Part shown: piece by piece, positions 1 to 12,400 of the stretch | Layout of the letters: every line of letters starts with the position of its first letter | Numbering within the stretch: position 1 is the stretch's first letter | Virus record (IMG/VR): IMGVR_UViG_3300046001_006250 | Span: 1 to 35,735 of that record | Reading direction: 5' to 3' (one strand) | DNA: 35,735 nt | DNA from: a virus | Notes under the pieces: generated by a model | Told to the model about the DNA's origin: nothing | Seen by the model: the letters and a program-made list of their open reading frames with translations, nothing else | Database searches by the model: none | Translations under genes and position numbers: made by a program

Positions 1-3000
1 TTATCACAATGTTAGTACTATTAGCATCAGGGTCAATAGTATAATCAATCTCTTCATCTTTAGCTGTATCAGATGAAGGATATATTGTTGCGTTTCTATT
101 ATTAATTATTTTTAAACCTGTTATGTCAAAACCATCGGATGAGATTATTGATTTTTCTTCTGAACCAATATAATAATATATATAACTTTTTAAGTACGCT
201 AATAATAATTTTAAATTACCTTCGGTAATTTCAATGTTTAATGTACTAAAGAATATCTTTGTTAATTCTGGTAATAATATTTTTCCCAGTGTTGGTTCAA
301 CGCTATATAATTCACGAGATCCCAAATATTTATCAACCAAAGTGTTAAAATTATCTGGTATTGTTTTTACGTCATATGATTTAATAGGTTGGTCTCCGAA
401 TAACAATGTTCTAAATAATAACCTATAGTCAAGTTTAGCTATAATATTATCAGGTGTTCTTGTTTCAGTAGCATACATTATTATTGGATTAAATATATTA
501 GAGTTTAACCTAAGACCTTTTGGGTTGTTTAAGGTATTATCTACATATAAAGGTCCTGTTGTTGAGTAGTTGTTGATCGTTATCTTATCGTTCATAAACT
601 CATCAATAACAATTTTAGCTTTATTTTCTTGACCGATCGTTAAAGCGTAGTTTATTATTTTAGATACATCATTTTTAGATGCAAACTCAATAAAATAACC
701 AGAATAACCACATAAAAAAGCTGATATCTCTTCTTTTGTGTATGCTCTATCTAATGTTACGCTATCTGGTAAATCTTTATAACCAAAAATATTTGTATGT
801 TTGATTAACGACTGAAAGTTAAACGTGTTAAAAGTTTCGGTAAAATAATCCCCTGTGTCTGTATCAGTAAAATTTTTAAATAAAGACCTAAAATCTTCTA
901 ACTTATCAACACCAAATATGTCAATAAGCGCATCAATTTCAGCTGTAGTAACTATTTCTTTTTTATTATCAATAGTAAACCATTTAGCACTAAAATATAA
1001 AGATTTATCTTTTTCAAATTTTGAATAGTCGGTAATATTAAGTTTATCCTTTAACGGATTACCCCAATCATACAACTGTCTTACGTTACCATCATGACCG
1101 TATTGTGACACCTCATAGTTATCATAAACTTTACCATCCACTAAATGTTGACCGTTTTGTGAAACATAGTCTTTGGTTATCGGAAAAATATTTCTTGTTT
1201 GATCAAACCAAAATAATTTAGATGTATTATTAATAAGATTTCTATTATCAAAATATAATTCTTTAATTCCAGACGGGTTTGTTGTGTTTGCGATAATATA
1301 TAAATCATCATATCTATCAAGATTTGATGTTACAACTTGATATTTTGATAAAAAGAAATTGTCGTTATCTTCTATTGATTTTGGATTCGTATCTTTTTGT
1401 GAATATTTAAGTGTACCAGCTAAACCCTTTATAGCTAGAAAATCGGCAATAGGTGGTTTATCAATCGAAATATTGTTTGGTAAGTTGCTGTAAAAAGTTT
1501 TGTAATCAAAATTTAAAGCACTTAACACATCATTGTTTATATTATCATAACGTTTTTCATTCGTACCAATATTAGTAAATGATGATGTTGTTAGACCTGT
1601 GATATAAGAATCACTTAAATCAGCTTTTTCTATAAGTGTTGATACATTATTTGTTTTATTGTAGGTGTAATTTTTATTTGAAAATAATTCTTTAATATTA
1701 ATCTCACCCCCACAACTTGGGTAAACAACGTATGTACCTTCTTCATCTATCTTTGATAACCTATCACTTATTTTTCGGTTAAATTCTTTTGACCATAAAG
1801 ATAATAATAAATAGGCGACTTGTTCATATTGTTTTTCTGGTGACTCAATTATTATATTTGTTAAAAAATCGGTAAGTTGTGAAATAGTTTTTGTGTCATA
1901 TGTTATTATTGGCATGAATGAATTTGGGTCCACGTCATACAATGATAATATTCTAAGTGTTTTATTAGGTCTTCTGGAATCTCTTTCAGTACCATCTGGA
2001 TAAAAAAGTAAGTGTATTAATAATGCGGTGAAATCGGATAAAGGAATATTTTCATGTTTTGCGTTTAAATTATTAACTTCACATAAACCTTTAATTATTG
2101 TGTAAACATAATCTGTTGAAATATAACCGCCAAGGTAATTAGCTTTAATTTTTGATAGCAATAAAAAAAACTCAGTTTTTTTAGTATCTTTTGAAAAAAC
2201 AAACTTAGCGTCAAGTGTGATTGTTTTTGTTAATGTATTTAAACTTGTTTTTAAAACCTCAATATTAATATTATGTTTAATTTTGGGGCCAAAACTATTA
2301 TATGATGCTAAAAAATTAAGTTGTGTATCATTATAAGTTTTAAACGTTTTTAAATTACCCTTAAAATTACCAATAATATGATAAGGAATACCGTCATTAT
2401 TTGTGGTATCAGTTATATCAGTACTACCATCAAGTCCTTGCCCAAAAAAGAAATGCGACATTGCATTCATGTAATTGTTCAAAACACCATAACCACTAAA
2501 TGGCATGTGTGATGCGATATTATTATTTAAAGACAATTGAACCTCAAGATCATAATCATAGTATTTTTCTTTATAGTTTTTACTAAAATTAGTATTACTA
2601 AAAGAATCACTACCATTACCAACCAAATCATCAACATGTTTTGGTGTTATTGGTTTTACAAATGGTGCTGTTGCTAAAATAAGGTTCTTATCATCAAATA
2701 CATAAGTACCATAATGTTTGTTTCTTATGATAGGGTCATCAAATAAATCATAACCATTTTTTGTTTTTAAACCATTTACAATACCAAGATCAATTTTATC
2801 GTCTTTTTCATAATCATTATAATAATAAAAATCGTACATACCACCAATTTTTAATATCGTGTGTATAGGTAATTCAACTAAACCTTGTGTTGTTTTAAAA
2901 GCTGTTGTTAGAAAATTAAAATCTAAGTAACCAGGGTTTGATTCACATTCTATATTATTTAAAAACATTTGACCGCTTTTAAAAAATTTACCAGTGGTGG

Positions 3001-3211
3001 TTTCTTTTACCATATTTTGTGCAAAAATAGTGTGATTACTTACACCAGCTGTTAAAATATTATCATTTTGAGTTGATTCCAATTCTTTTTTGAGTGTGTC
3101 AAAGGTACCATTTTTAGTTTCATCTATAACACTAATCATCATAGCGTTTACATCAATATCATTGTTTGATATATACCTTTTATCTAAAAAATTTTGATTA
3201 TATGATGCCAT
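1..3211 (-). CDS. Large virion/baseplate-region protein of unknown function, C-terminus cut by window edge
   Basis: The frame is open from the ATG at 3211 to the left edge with no stop, so at least 1070 codons are present and the C-terminus is missing. I read the frame line by line and found no in-frame stop. The protein starts MASYNQNFLDKRYISNND and is rich in Asn, Lys, Tyr, Asp and Phe. I recognise no family, and see no signal peptide or membrane segment. A Cys-Gly-Gly pair (near plus position 1709) is the only cysteine motif that stands out. The gene begins three bases after the stop of the 963-aa structural gene, with no promoter or terminator between, so it is probably co-transcribed with the baseplate genes and virion-associated. 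That role is inferred from context only. No Shine-Dalgarno site is visible; the leader is A/T-rich. Confidence 0.8.
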   Translation of the reverse strand, partial: MASYNQNFLDKRYISNNDIDVNAMMISVIDETKNGTFDTLKKELESTQNDNILTAGVSNHTIFAQNMVKETTTGKFFKSGQMFLNNIECESNPGYLDFNFLTTAFKTTQGLVELPIHTILKIGGMYDFYYYNDYEKDDKIDLGIVNGLKTKNGYDLFDDPIIRNKHYGTYVFDDKNLILATAPFVKPITPKHVDDLVGNGSDSFSNTNFSKNYKEKYYDYDLEVQLSLNNNIASHMPFSGYGVLNNYMNAMSHFFFGQGLDGSTDITDTTNNDGIPYHIIGNFKGNLKTFKTYNDTQLNFLASYNSFGPKIKHNINIEVLKTSLNTLTKTITLDAKFVFSKDTKKTEFFLLLSKIKANYLGGYISTDYVYTIIKGLCEVNNLNAKHENIPLSDFTALLIHLLFYPDGTERDSRRPNKTLRILSLYDVDPNSFMPIITYDTKTISQLTDFLTNIIIESPEKQYEQVAYLLLSLWSKEFNRKISDRLSKIDEEGTYVVYPSCGGEINIKELFSNKNYTYNKTNNVSTLIEKADLSDSYITGLTTSSFTNIGTNEKRYDNINNDVLSALNFDYKTFYSNLPNNISIDKPPIADFLAIKGLAGTLKYSQKDTNPKSIEDNDNFFLSKYQVVTSNLDRYDDLYIIANTTNPSGIKELYFDNRNLINNTSKLFWFDQTRNIFPITKDYVSQNGQHLVDGKVYDNYEVSQYGHDGNVRQLYDWGNPLKDKLNITDYSKFEKDKSLYFSAKWFTIDNKKEIVTTAEIDALIDIFGVDKLEDFRSLFKNFTDTDTGDYFTETFNTFNFQSLIKHTNIFGYKDLPDSVTLDRAYTKEEISAFLCGYSGYFIEFASKNDVSKIINYALTIGQENKAKIVIDEFMNDKITINNYSTTGPLYVDNTLNNPKGLRLNSNIFNPIIMYATETRTPDNIIAKLDYRLLFRTLLFGDQPIKSYDVKTIPDNFNTLVDKYLGSRELYSVEPTLGKILLPELTKIFFSTLNIEITEGNLKLLLAYLKSYIYYYIGSEEKSIISSDGFDITGLKIINNRNATIYPSSDTAKDEEIDYTIDPDANSTNIVI

Positions 3212-3214
3212 ATT

Positions 3215-6106
3215 TTATATTAGTATTTTACTATATTTGATTTCACTTTTAATTTTTTTATCAGCTTTAAGTAATCGGTTTATTCCTTCGGTTTTAACTG
3301 ATATAGCTAAAGCATTTGATTCTTTATTAGCCGAAACTTTATTATCAATTTTAAATTCTAATGGGTATGTAACAAGATCAAATTTATCACTCAAATAACC
3401 ATTTGTACTTTTATTTGGTCCAGTATGATTATCTCTAATTTCCGTTGATAATGTACTTAAATTAGGGTCATTACCTTCAATTTGATCATGTATATCTAAA
3501 CCATTAAAAAAAACAGAATATAATCTTTTTCGTGTGTTAAGGTTTTTACGACTCTTATATTCTAATGGATTGTAATCATATAACGCTTTAAATGTTTCTA
3601 AATTTGTTGCGCTGTTAATATACCCCTCTATTCGCTGTTTAGCTATATTTAGTTCAGAGATTGTATATTGTTGTTTATCCAATGTTTGTTCTATTTGTAA
3701 AATTATATTATTGATATTATTAACAAGACCAGTTGAATTTGTATCACTACCCGCCATTGTCCTTGCAAACGCATCGTAATGCGTTCCCGTTCCATTAATT
3801 TTTTTTATTTTATTATTTATATTAGCATAAAAAACACTAAGACTTGTCTTATCAGCTTTTCTAACAGAATCTTCTAACATCGAAAATTCGTGTGTGGTCA
3901 ACATATCGATTAATTTCGGGTTTATTTTATCTGTTGTGGTATTTGCAAAACCAGAAAATAACATTAATTTATCAACAAACTCATAAACAGTTTCAATCGG
4001 GGTTTGTTTTATATCGTAAGAGTTTATATTATTTATAACCAATAACGATGATATTAACCCACGAATTTGATTACTAACAATTTGATTGTTTTCATTTATT
4101 AAATTTACATTCACCACCTCTTCTGATATATCATCATTGGTATCGGTTGAATTTTTAGGGAGTTTCTGCATGGCTTTTAAAGCACGAAAAATTTCCTCGG
4201 TAAACTGAACTTCAAACCATTGGTTTGTATTTATATTTCCTGGATATGTTTTTTTAAAAACATATGTATCACTAGCAATATCTAGTTCTTTTTTAAAATA
4301 GTTGGGGAAGGGGTAGAATTTTTTTATATCGGGATTATCAATATCAATTTCATATTCACCAAAAAGAGATTGTATTTCTCCCCTGTGTTCATCATCAGCA
4401 ATTTGTCTAAAAGAATTTAACGCTGATAAATTTAATAATGTTAAGAACACTTGCATGTTATTCATTAAAATACGGATAACATTATCAATATTAGGCACAA
4501 AACCTATTTTTTCTTTTAAATTAAAAAATAACTGATCTTCAGTATTAGAATCCACTTTTTCAAAGAAACCAATAAGATTTTTTATTATGATTTTATGAAC
4601 TTTTATGAAAAATACATCACTAAAATATACATTCTTAAGGGTGTTAATATCTTTCGAAGAGGTGTTATTAAACAGTATTAAATCATCATTAAAAATTGTT
4701 TTTAAATCACGATCACTTAATTGAGCTATATATGATTTTTCGTTATCGAAATCTTTACTATTACTCAATTCTGATATAATATTCTTAATAATATTACTTT
4801 TTAAAGCATCTCTATTATTAATATTAGAATTAGTGGTAGATGAAAACGATAAACCATCTATTTGTTCCACAACCTTTTCAGAGTACTCTCCTATTAAAAG
4901 ATATGGGTTAATTTTATTACCACCAGTCTCTTTAGCCATTGCACCAGAAGATAAACCAGCTATTGACCCATTTTTTAATCTATTCAAAAGATTATCATTA
5001 AGGTAATATTTACTAAAACTTCTGTTATCTTCTACTAACTTTTTCCGCCATTCTGGTATTTGTGTTTTTATAGACCTTTCAAATATTCCCTCTAATGCAG
5101 AATATGCGTTTAAAGCTTCTGATCTATCATTATTAATCGCAGTAAGTGTATCTTTAAAAGATAAATCATCACGACCTAGAGCAGTATCTGTTCTAATCAT
5201 ATCCATTATTGATGGATATTTTTTAAATTCGTGTTTTTTGTATTCGTCTGTATTTTCACCGTATTTTTTTGCGTATTTTCTGTTTTGTTTCTGATATAAC
5301 GCTTTTAATAATCTTTTACCAAGATAATCTTTACTATTCTCACCACCAATTTTATACATATAAGGTGCTAAGTAAGCATATACCATTAAAAAGTTATTAT
5401 ATATTGAAAATGTTCTTGATAAGAATTCAGCCCTAATAATGTAATTACCTGTTGATGAATCAAATGTTGTTGACGTTTTTGTCATTGACAAAGGGTATTC
5501 AATACCTTTACCATAGTAACCCTTTATTGTTAAACTAAACAAAGGATATGGAAATCTATAAAAAATATTATATGGGTTTGTTGGGTCATTACCTCTCTCA
5601 AGCAACGTTCTACCCTGTACATCAACAAATTCTATCTTTATGATGGGTGTCATCGCCGCATTATGAGAAACGTCAATACTTGTTATACCAAATGTTTCTG
5701 GGTCAAAAAAACCATCTTGTTCATTATTTGTTGTAAAAAAATCACTCCAGTCTGTTGTAAAAACACCCTTATTTCTTTTTTTAGCAAAATTTATGGTACC
5801 ATCATTATTTTTATCCGCTTTTTCTAAAGGGTTCATAAAATTAACCCCTATTTGGCCAATAGTAAAAACTTTAGATCCATTCCTATCACCACTATCTACA
5901 ATAGCACTATCAGGATTTAAACGAGCGGTAAGATTTGCGTACATCACAAGATCTTCCTGTTTAATATATCTAGGAATAATATTGTTATCGCTGTTAATTA
6001 CTTTATTCGGATCAACAACAAAAATCCCTTTTTTTTCAGGTTTACCTACCTCTGTTGGTAGTTTACCAAAACTGGATAATATCTTTTCATCATATGTGTT
6101 ACCCAT
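3215..6106 (-). CDS. Large phage structural protein, probably baseplate/tail (963 aa)
   Basis: A 963-aa protein in the run of baseplate-like genes. Its N-terminal third contains a hallmark block at about residues 150-250: a (I/V)-(D/E)-V-x-G-(R/T)-x-L segment, then FRFPYPLFSLTIKGYYGKG-like text and an aromatic-rich stretch. I associate this FxPYPxFxLxIKGYYGK pattern with large structural proteins of T4-like and jumbo phages, but I cannot name a T4 orthologue with confidence; a hub/initiator role (gp27- or gp48/54-like) is only a guess. The rest is mostly predicted helical and Asn/Lys-rich. There is no signal peptide. The start at 6106 overlaps the end of the upstream LysM-like gene by 8 bases, which supports translational coupling and this start. 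No catalytic motif is seen. Confidence 0.8.
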   Translation of the reverse strand: MGNTYDEKILSSFGKLPTEVGKPEKKGIFVVDPNKVINSDNNIIPRYIKQEDLVMYANLTARLNPDSAIVDSGDRNGSKVFTIGQIGVNFMNPLEKADKNNDGTINFAKKRNKGVFTTDWSDFFTTNNEQDGFFDPETFGITSIDVSHNAAMTPIIKIEFVDVQGRTLLERGNDPTNPYNIFYRFPYPLFSLTIKGYYGKGIEYPLSMTKTSTTFDSSTGNYIIRAEFLSRTFSIYNNFLMVYAYLAPYMYKIGGENSKDYLGKRLLKALYQKQNRKYAKKYGENTDEYKKHEFKKYPSIMDMIRTDTALGRDDLSFKDTLTAINNDRSEALNAYSALEGIFERSIKTQIPEWRKKLVEDNRSFSKYYLNDNLLNRLKNGSIAGLSSGAMAKETGGNKINPYLLIGEYSEKVVEQIDGLSFSSTTNSNINNRDALKSNIIKNIISELSNSKDFDNEKSYIAQLSDRDLKTIFNDDLILFNNTSSKDINTLKNVYFSDVFFIKVHKIIIKNLIGFFEKVDSNTEDQLFFNLKEKIGFVPNIDNVIRILMNNMQVFLTLLNLSALNSFRQIADDEHRGEIQSLFGEYEIDIDNPDIKKFYPFPNYFKKELDIASDTYVFKKTYPGNINTNQWFEVQFTEEIFRALKAMQKLPKNSTDTNDDISEEVVNVNLINENNQIVSNQIRGLISSLLVINNINSYDIKQTPIETVYEFVDKLMLFSGFANTTTDKINPKLIDMLTTHEFSMLEDSVRKADKTSLSVFYANINNKIKKINGTGTHYDAFARTMAGSDTNSTGLVNNINNIILQIEQTLDKQQYTISELNIAKQRIEGYINSATNLETFKALYDYNPLEYKSRKNLNTRKRLYSVFFNGLDIHDQIEGNDPNLSTLSTEIRDNHTGPNKSTNGYLSDKFDLVTYPLEFKIDNKVSANKESNALAISVKTEGINRLLKADKKIKSEIKYSKILI

Positions 6107-6416
6107 AATACGCTACCCTGTTTTTTAATTTTATATCATATTCGTTTAAAGTATCTTGTAAAGGATATGGTATCCTAAGCGTTGTGTTATCAGGTATTTC
6201 CCATTCACTGGGTGCCACCTCTGGATTCGCCATTAAAATTAACCAACCGTAATATGGTACCGAATAATATTGTTGACTAATCTTATCCAACCTACTTTTA
6301 CCTGTGTTATAAACAGTAAATAAATCGGTTGTTTTTTCGATTAATTTAATAAACGGTGGGGATATGTGTTTTGAGTCACTATCTAATGTTTTATATCTAT
6401 TAAAGTATCTAGCCAT
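6099..6416 (-). CDS. LysM-like small baseplate protein (T4 gp53-like)
   Basis: A 105-aa protein. Residues about 33-85 have the shape of a LysM domain: TVYNTGKSRLDKISQQYY, then YYGWLILMANPEV and finally a TLRIPYPL ending, matching the usual y.V..G..L..IA..yy....W..I...N.....i..G..LRIP layout. In T4 and in contractile injection systems, LysM-type proteins of the gp53 group sit in the baseplate wedge/hub rather than acting on peptidoglycan. The position between the giant baseplate gene (8 bases upstream) and the 963-aa structural gene (8-base overlap) agrees with that. The gp53 assignment is by domain type and context; the LysM-like fold itself is fairly clear. Confidence 0.75.
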   Translation of the reverse strand: MARYFNRYKTLDSDSKHISPPFIKLIEKTTDLFTVYNTGKSRLDKISQQYYSVPYYGWLILMANPEVAPSEWEIPDNTTLRIPYPLQDTLNEYDIKLKNRVAYYG

Positions 6417-6424
6417 ATCAATAA

Positions 6425-9400
6425 TTAATTATAAAGCTCTGGGTAAAGTTTAGCCAATTGTGTTTCGGTGTTTATTTTAAACGACTCAGCTTCGTTTACT
6501 GAACATATATTAATAATAGACTCATTTTTATATTTTGTAAAGAGTTTTAAGTTTTTAATGATCGTACTATCTGGTTTACTTGTCTCCCTGAATGTAACTT
6601 TATAATCATCATAACTACCCTTAATTAATTTATTTTGTGTCTCTATTCTATCTAACACTTTACTTGAATCGTCAATACCAAAAATGTTTTTATTTATTTT
6701 TTTTATGGTATTATCATTTATATTTGACGCATAATTAAAAACATCAGTTAAATCAGAGTCATATTTTTTAACAAAAGTTTCGATAAGTTTGAATGTGTCC
6801 TCAATCGATTTTTTAATTTTGGATATTTGTTTTTTCTTATACCCAATAAGCCTTATCGGGTTATTTCTGATACTCGCTGGGGGGTTAATACCAGTATTTT
6901 CTATTTTAGCCATAATAGCTTCAATATGAACTGATTTGTTCACATAAAGATTATATAAAAATTCTATGAATAAAACATCTTGCATAGCTGACATTTTTAC
7001 CGTTTCACCATATACGTCACTATTATAACTTAATTTAAGTTTTTGTTGGTCTGGTAATGAATTAATATACTCTTCTGTTATGGTATAATCATAAGCCATT
7101 AAAGTATTAAGGTTTTTTAATTGCGTTTTTAAATCAGTATCAGTTAAATTTGGGTTATTATCATTAAATAAATAATAATTTATCTCTTTTATAAAACTAT
7201 TACCAGAATTAGTTTTCTTATTTAAACCATAGTAAAATAAAACATCTGAAATCGTTAATTTGCTTGTTGGAACACCAGAAGTTCCAGAAGTTCCTGAAGT
7301 TCCTGAAATACCAGATGTCCCAGAGGTACCAGATGTCCCAGAGGTACCAGATGTCCCAGAGGTACCAGAGGTTCCAGATGCCCCTGGGTTTAATAAAATA
7401 CCACTCAAATTATTAATCTGTAAATCAAATTCATAGGCTGGTGTATAAACTAAATCAATGTCATTGTTTTTAGTTTCAGAATCATCTGATAACATAAAAT
7501 CTAACGTTTTATTACTAAAATCTAACAACTCATAATTAATTTTTTCAAATGTATATTGCATTTGGTACTTACCTTGATTATATATGTTATTAGCCGTATT
7601 AGTTACGTTAGTGCTATCATCCCTACTAACCAATGCATATGACGTGGTTTCTAAAGACCTAGCGCTGGTACCGTACTCATAAGGGTTAAATGAGAAGTTC
7701 TGATCTGTTGGGCTAGTATTCGATGGTAAAGTTAATTGACCAAACTTAAAAGTGTTCGTAGCTGCCGTACCATTGATTTTTAATACATTATTTGATGGTA
7801 AAAAATTATTAAAATCATACTGATTTGGTAAGTCTGTAAGTGTTGGATAACCTAACACTTCACTAATGTAAGTCATATTCCTTATATACTCTTTAATAAC
7901 ACTATCAGATATTGTATTATCCAGTTCGTTTTTAAGTTGTTTAAAGAAATACAATCCGTTACCAAGTGACGCGTATTTTTTTATTAAACTAGGTGTTGGT
8001 GCACCAGTACCAGTACCAGTAGTAAGAATATTATAAACACCACTTAAATTAATTAATTCACCACCGTCTATTGATAATTTTTTATATTCTTCATACGGAT
8101 TGTAACCAAACATTGTACTATCATTGATTGGGGTACTTAATTTTTTAGCGTTAGGTATTACTTCATATAATGTGGCTCTACCCTCTGAATATGTTGCATC
8201 ATAACCGTATAATGGTAGTGATAAACCAGCTAAGATAACTGACATTTTTGCGATTGAATCATTTAACGCTGTTATCGTTAAGTCGGTATCTGAATCTCTC
8301 TTAGAATAAAAGTTTGTAAATTCCGTATCAATATAACTCGTAAAATCTTTTATGTGCCCAGTTTCCAGATTTTTATAAAAGTTTTTAAACCCTTTTAAAT
8401 CATCTGTTGTATCAAACCAAAAACCTAAAGTGTTTGTCGCAATTTTTGTTCTAAACTCATCAACAAAGTTAGATTCAATATCTTTATATATTTTTATACC
8501 ATTCGTATCTTTAAAGAAAATACCACCAGTTTCAGATTTACCATCTACATTGTTTGTATAACCATTCGTAAAATTACCTTGGAAATATTTACCACTTCTA
8601 CCGTTATTTTGTGCGCTTGTTAAAGCTGTGAAATTATAAGGTAAACCTTTACCATCACCAATTTTAAACATGTACTCTTGTGGGTGTAAATTTAATTTTA
8701 AAGCTTCAAAAGGTTCTGGTTTATTACCATTTTTACTTAAAAAAAATGGGTGTTGTTTAAACACATCACCAAGTTCTAAATATCTTCTTTCTTCAGCGAC
8801 CGTGTTAAAGATTTGATAGTATGTTAAACCATTAAGGACTACCTCTCCGTTAACCTCTGTTGGTATAGTTGTATCAGATATGTTACTAATTATCTCACTT
8901 ATAGTAGTATCAGTACCAGATAAAGGTTTTTTATAATTTTTATTTCTTAATACATTATTAAGTACTTTGTATTTACCAACTGTTTTATCTTCTGTTTTAC
9001 CGATGTAATTAGCAAAATTATTTACGTAATCACCAAAACCATAATACAACTCACTAAATAAATCATAATATTGTATATCATATCTTTGCATGTAGTTTCT
9101 ACCGTATTCTTGTCTAAAAGCGTATTCACCAAAATTAGAATGGTCTATTGCGGTCCAAACTTTCTTCGCGTCTTGTGGTAATGGGTCGGTTGGTTTTAAT
9201 TTTGTGTAAACACCATTAACAATTGGGTATTGGTTAGCTGTTCTAACATAATATTGACCAAGATAAGTAACACACGCTTCCGTTTGATATTCTTTTGTTG
9301 CATCAAATTCCACCGCACTAGTTAATTGATTATAATACGTGCCACCAGCCAATTTTGGTAATAACCTTTCGCTAATAACACCAATCGTACCATAAGGTAT

Positions 9401-12400
9401 TGGTAAACCTTCTGTTGAAGGTATTATTAACTCAGCTGCTTTAACAATTGGGATTAAATCCAATGAATTTTCAACAAAAAAATCTTGTTCAAGATTTATT
9501 AAATCTCTTTCTCTTCTATCTGTATTAGCAAACGTTCTTTCATCATATACATCTGTATTTGCGTAATAGTTAAATGTTAACGCGTTTTGTAATTGATCAA
9601 CATATCTTCTTAAACCTTGTCCACCAATATATTTAAATGACATAGTGACTTTTGCAAGCATCGGTTGTACACCAATACCTTCAGGGTTTAAATCCCATAA
9701 TAACGGATCATAATTAATATTTAAACTATTAATAATAATTTTTGTGTGATAAAAATCACCAATTCTTAAAACAGATACAGGTGGTCTACCAAACGCTGTA
9801 TTCTTAGCATCGCAACCAGAAATACCAATGTCCTTGGTGATTGTATCACCAGGTCTCATACATTGCTGTAAAAAGGTTAATCTAGCGTTTAACCCTTCAG
9901 GTGTCATCGCATGGAATGCTGGGCTAAAATATTTTAATTTTTCTTTTAAACTATCAAAAATAATCGGTGATTCTTTTGACAAATATTCGAAGTAATCACA
10001 TTCTGTTAATAATTTATTAAGTATTCTTTGCGCAATCTCTCTTTTTGTAACATTGGTTGTTGGGGCTTTTTCTTCAACATACAATGGTGATGTTTCAGCT
10101 GGTGGTTCTTCTCTTTTCAAAGGAATTTCTTTTGGGGTTAAAGTTGATTTAACCTCAACCCTTCTAGCGAATGAAGCTATTCCTGATAAGTTACCGCAAA
10201 CAACATCCGCTTCTGTTTTTGTTACTTGTTGAAATGATGGCTTTTGACGTATAGATACACACGTACCGATAAATTCCTTACCTTTTGTTTCCGTGTTTCC
10301 TTCTGGTAATGAAGGTATAAACGGATTTTTAATTATTTCATCGAACTCATCATATGTTCTAACCATATAATATGTTTTGTTTTCACCATAAGGAATAGCG
10401 AAATACTCTATACCTTCATCTGTTTTTAATGGTTTACCAAATAGTTTAGTATATTCATTTTCTATTTTTATATTAGGATCATCAATAGAGTCTTGATATA
10501 AATCAGCCACTGTTTGACCGCCACCTTGTTGGATGCTAAACGTAATCAATTGTCTTTCTTCTGTACCAACCTCACCTCTATAAATTATGATATTTTTAGT
10601 TGTTTCTAAATCACCATGTAATTTATCAACAACGGTTCCATCACTTATCTCTTCGTTTTCTAATGTGAAGCATTTAATATTATTACTAGTCATTACATTG
10701 AGTATTAACCATTTTGTAACCGAAACAAATCTTCTTGACGCTAATTTATCGTTATATTTCTGTAAAGCATCTTGATTTTGACCAGGAGCTGATGGTGATG
10801 CGTAAGCAAGCATAGCAATACTTATATTATAATCTTTAACAGACGTATAATTATCCGCTGAATAAGTTGTGGCAACGCTTTCTTTTTGTTTTTTATAGTT
10901 ATATGCTGGTGATTGGTTAGGGTCTAAAGGGTCCCCAAAGAAGTATTCATTACCTGCGGGCGCAGATTCACCTAAAGTATAGGCATATTGAATCCATTTC
11001 TTTTCCCCACTTTCTGAAAGAGGTTTACCGCTTACAGTCTGTTCTTGATATTCAGAGTTTTTTTCAAGATCTATATTATTAGCTAGATTTGAATATATAT
11101 TGTAATATACATCATACCCATCCACCTTGAAATCTTTAGGTTCTTTATAAATATTTTTAGATAGAGGTATATCGTTTTCAAAAAATAAATTAAATGTACC
11201 ATTAATTATTGTCTGAAGCGATGGTGTTTCAATTTTAATACTTTCTTGTTGGAAACTACCTGATGATTCAACTTTAGATCTAATTTTATCATTTGGTAAT
11301 CTAACATCTAAATCAGCTATAACTTTTTTAAAATATTCGATATCACTATCACTGAATACACCCCAAATTCTCGCCAACTCAAAAATGTCATAATCCAAAC
11401 AACCAGCCCAGAAAGCCGCCAATAATTCATCAACCTCACCATCTGTTAAAGCCGCAAATTCTTTATCCACCAATAAGTTCATTATTGTCGGGTGATCAAC
11501 AACAATATCCCATGATAATGTTCCAGCTCTTTCGGTGTTGTTATATGTGTATATTGCCTCTGGTCTACCTAAGAATTGATGTGTTGTCCAGTTTGTTGTC
11601 GTATCATCTGTAAATCTTATGTTATATGGTGGGAACCACATAATTCTACCACCATTAGAACCTTTTTCACAAGGTGGTAAGTCTCTGAACTGAGCTGAAT
11701 CTCTCCAAGCTAAGTTCTCAAGTGAGAACATGTATTTTCTAGCTCTTTTTTCACCAAAAGCTTCAACAACAGCATCACCCAATCCATCACCCAATCTACC
11801 GTAACCTTCGTTAACATTAAGCGCTGATGGGTGTATATTTAAATTTCCGTATCTATCCAATACAGAGTTTCTTTCTTTTCTATTTAACTCTTTCCATCTA
11901 ATAAGGTCAGTTACTTTTGAGAATGGTTTTGCTTTTGTCCAAGACCTACAAAGAGAAACCTCATTGTACATTTTTTTACCATCTCTATTACCACCTCTAT
12001 CTAAACCTGGTATCAGATAGTTATAACCAGTAACCTCACCTTTTTTGTTTTTTCTTTCAACCTTAAAAGGTGATATTACATTAGAACCTTTTGATGAAAA
12101 AGTATATCCATCAAAAAATTTAGTTTTTGTTTGGTCAATAGAATTGATCGCATCATTTCTTCCACCAGCTTCCAATAATTTTTGTGTAACAGCTAATATT
12201 GAACAATCTCTAAATCTACTAGCAGAATTTACTGATAAGCTACCGATATCCTTAATTTTACCATCCCAACTATCTGGATATGATGTCATTGCGACTGGAT
12301 CCATAAAAGTTTCTTTACTCTCACCTCTCCAAATAAATGAAGTTTGAATTGACCCATATTTTGAAACATCTTCAACACCTGGTTCAATATAATAATTTTC

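Noticed and set aside
234-428. Plus-strand open frame of 64 codons
   Set aside because: It lies wholly within the continuous minus-strand frame 1-3211, has no promoter or ribosome site and a low-complexity product; a shadow of the real gene.
5793-6128. Plus-strand open frame of 111 codons over the start of the 963-aa gene
   Set aside because: Antisense to a strongly supported coding region and crossing into the LysM-like gene; no independent start signals.
7311-7364. Short identical repeats as a CRISPR array
   Set aside because: Units are 18 bp, directly abutting with no spacers, and in frame within a Gly-Thr-Ser coding run.
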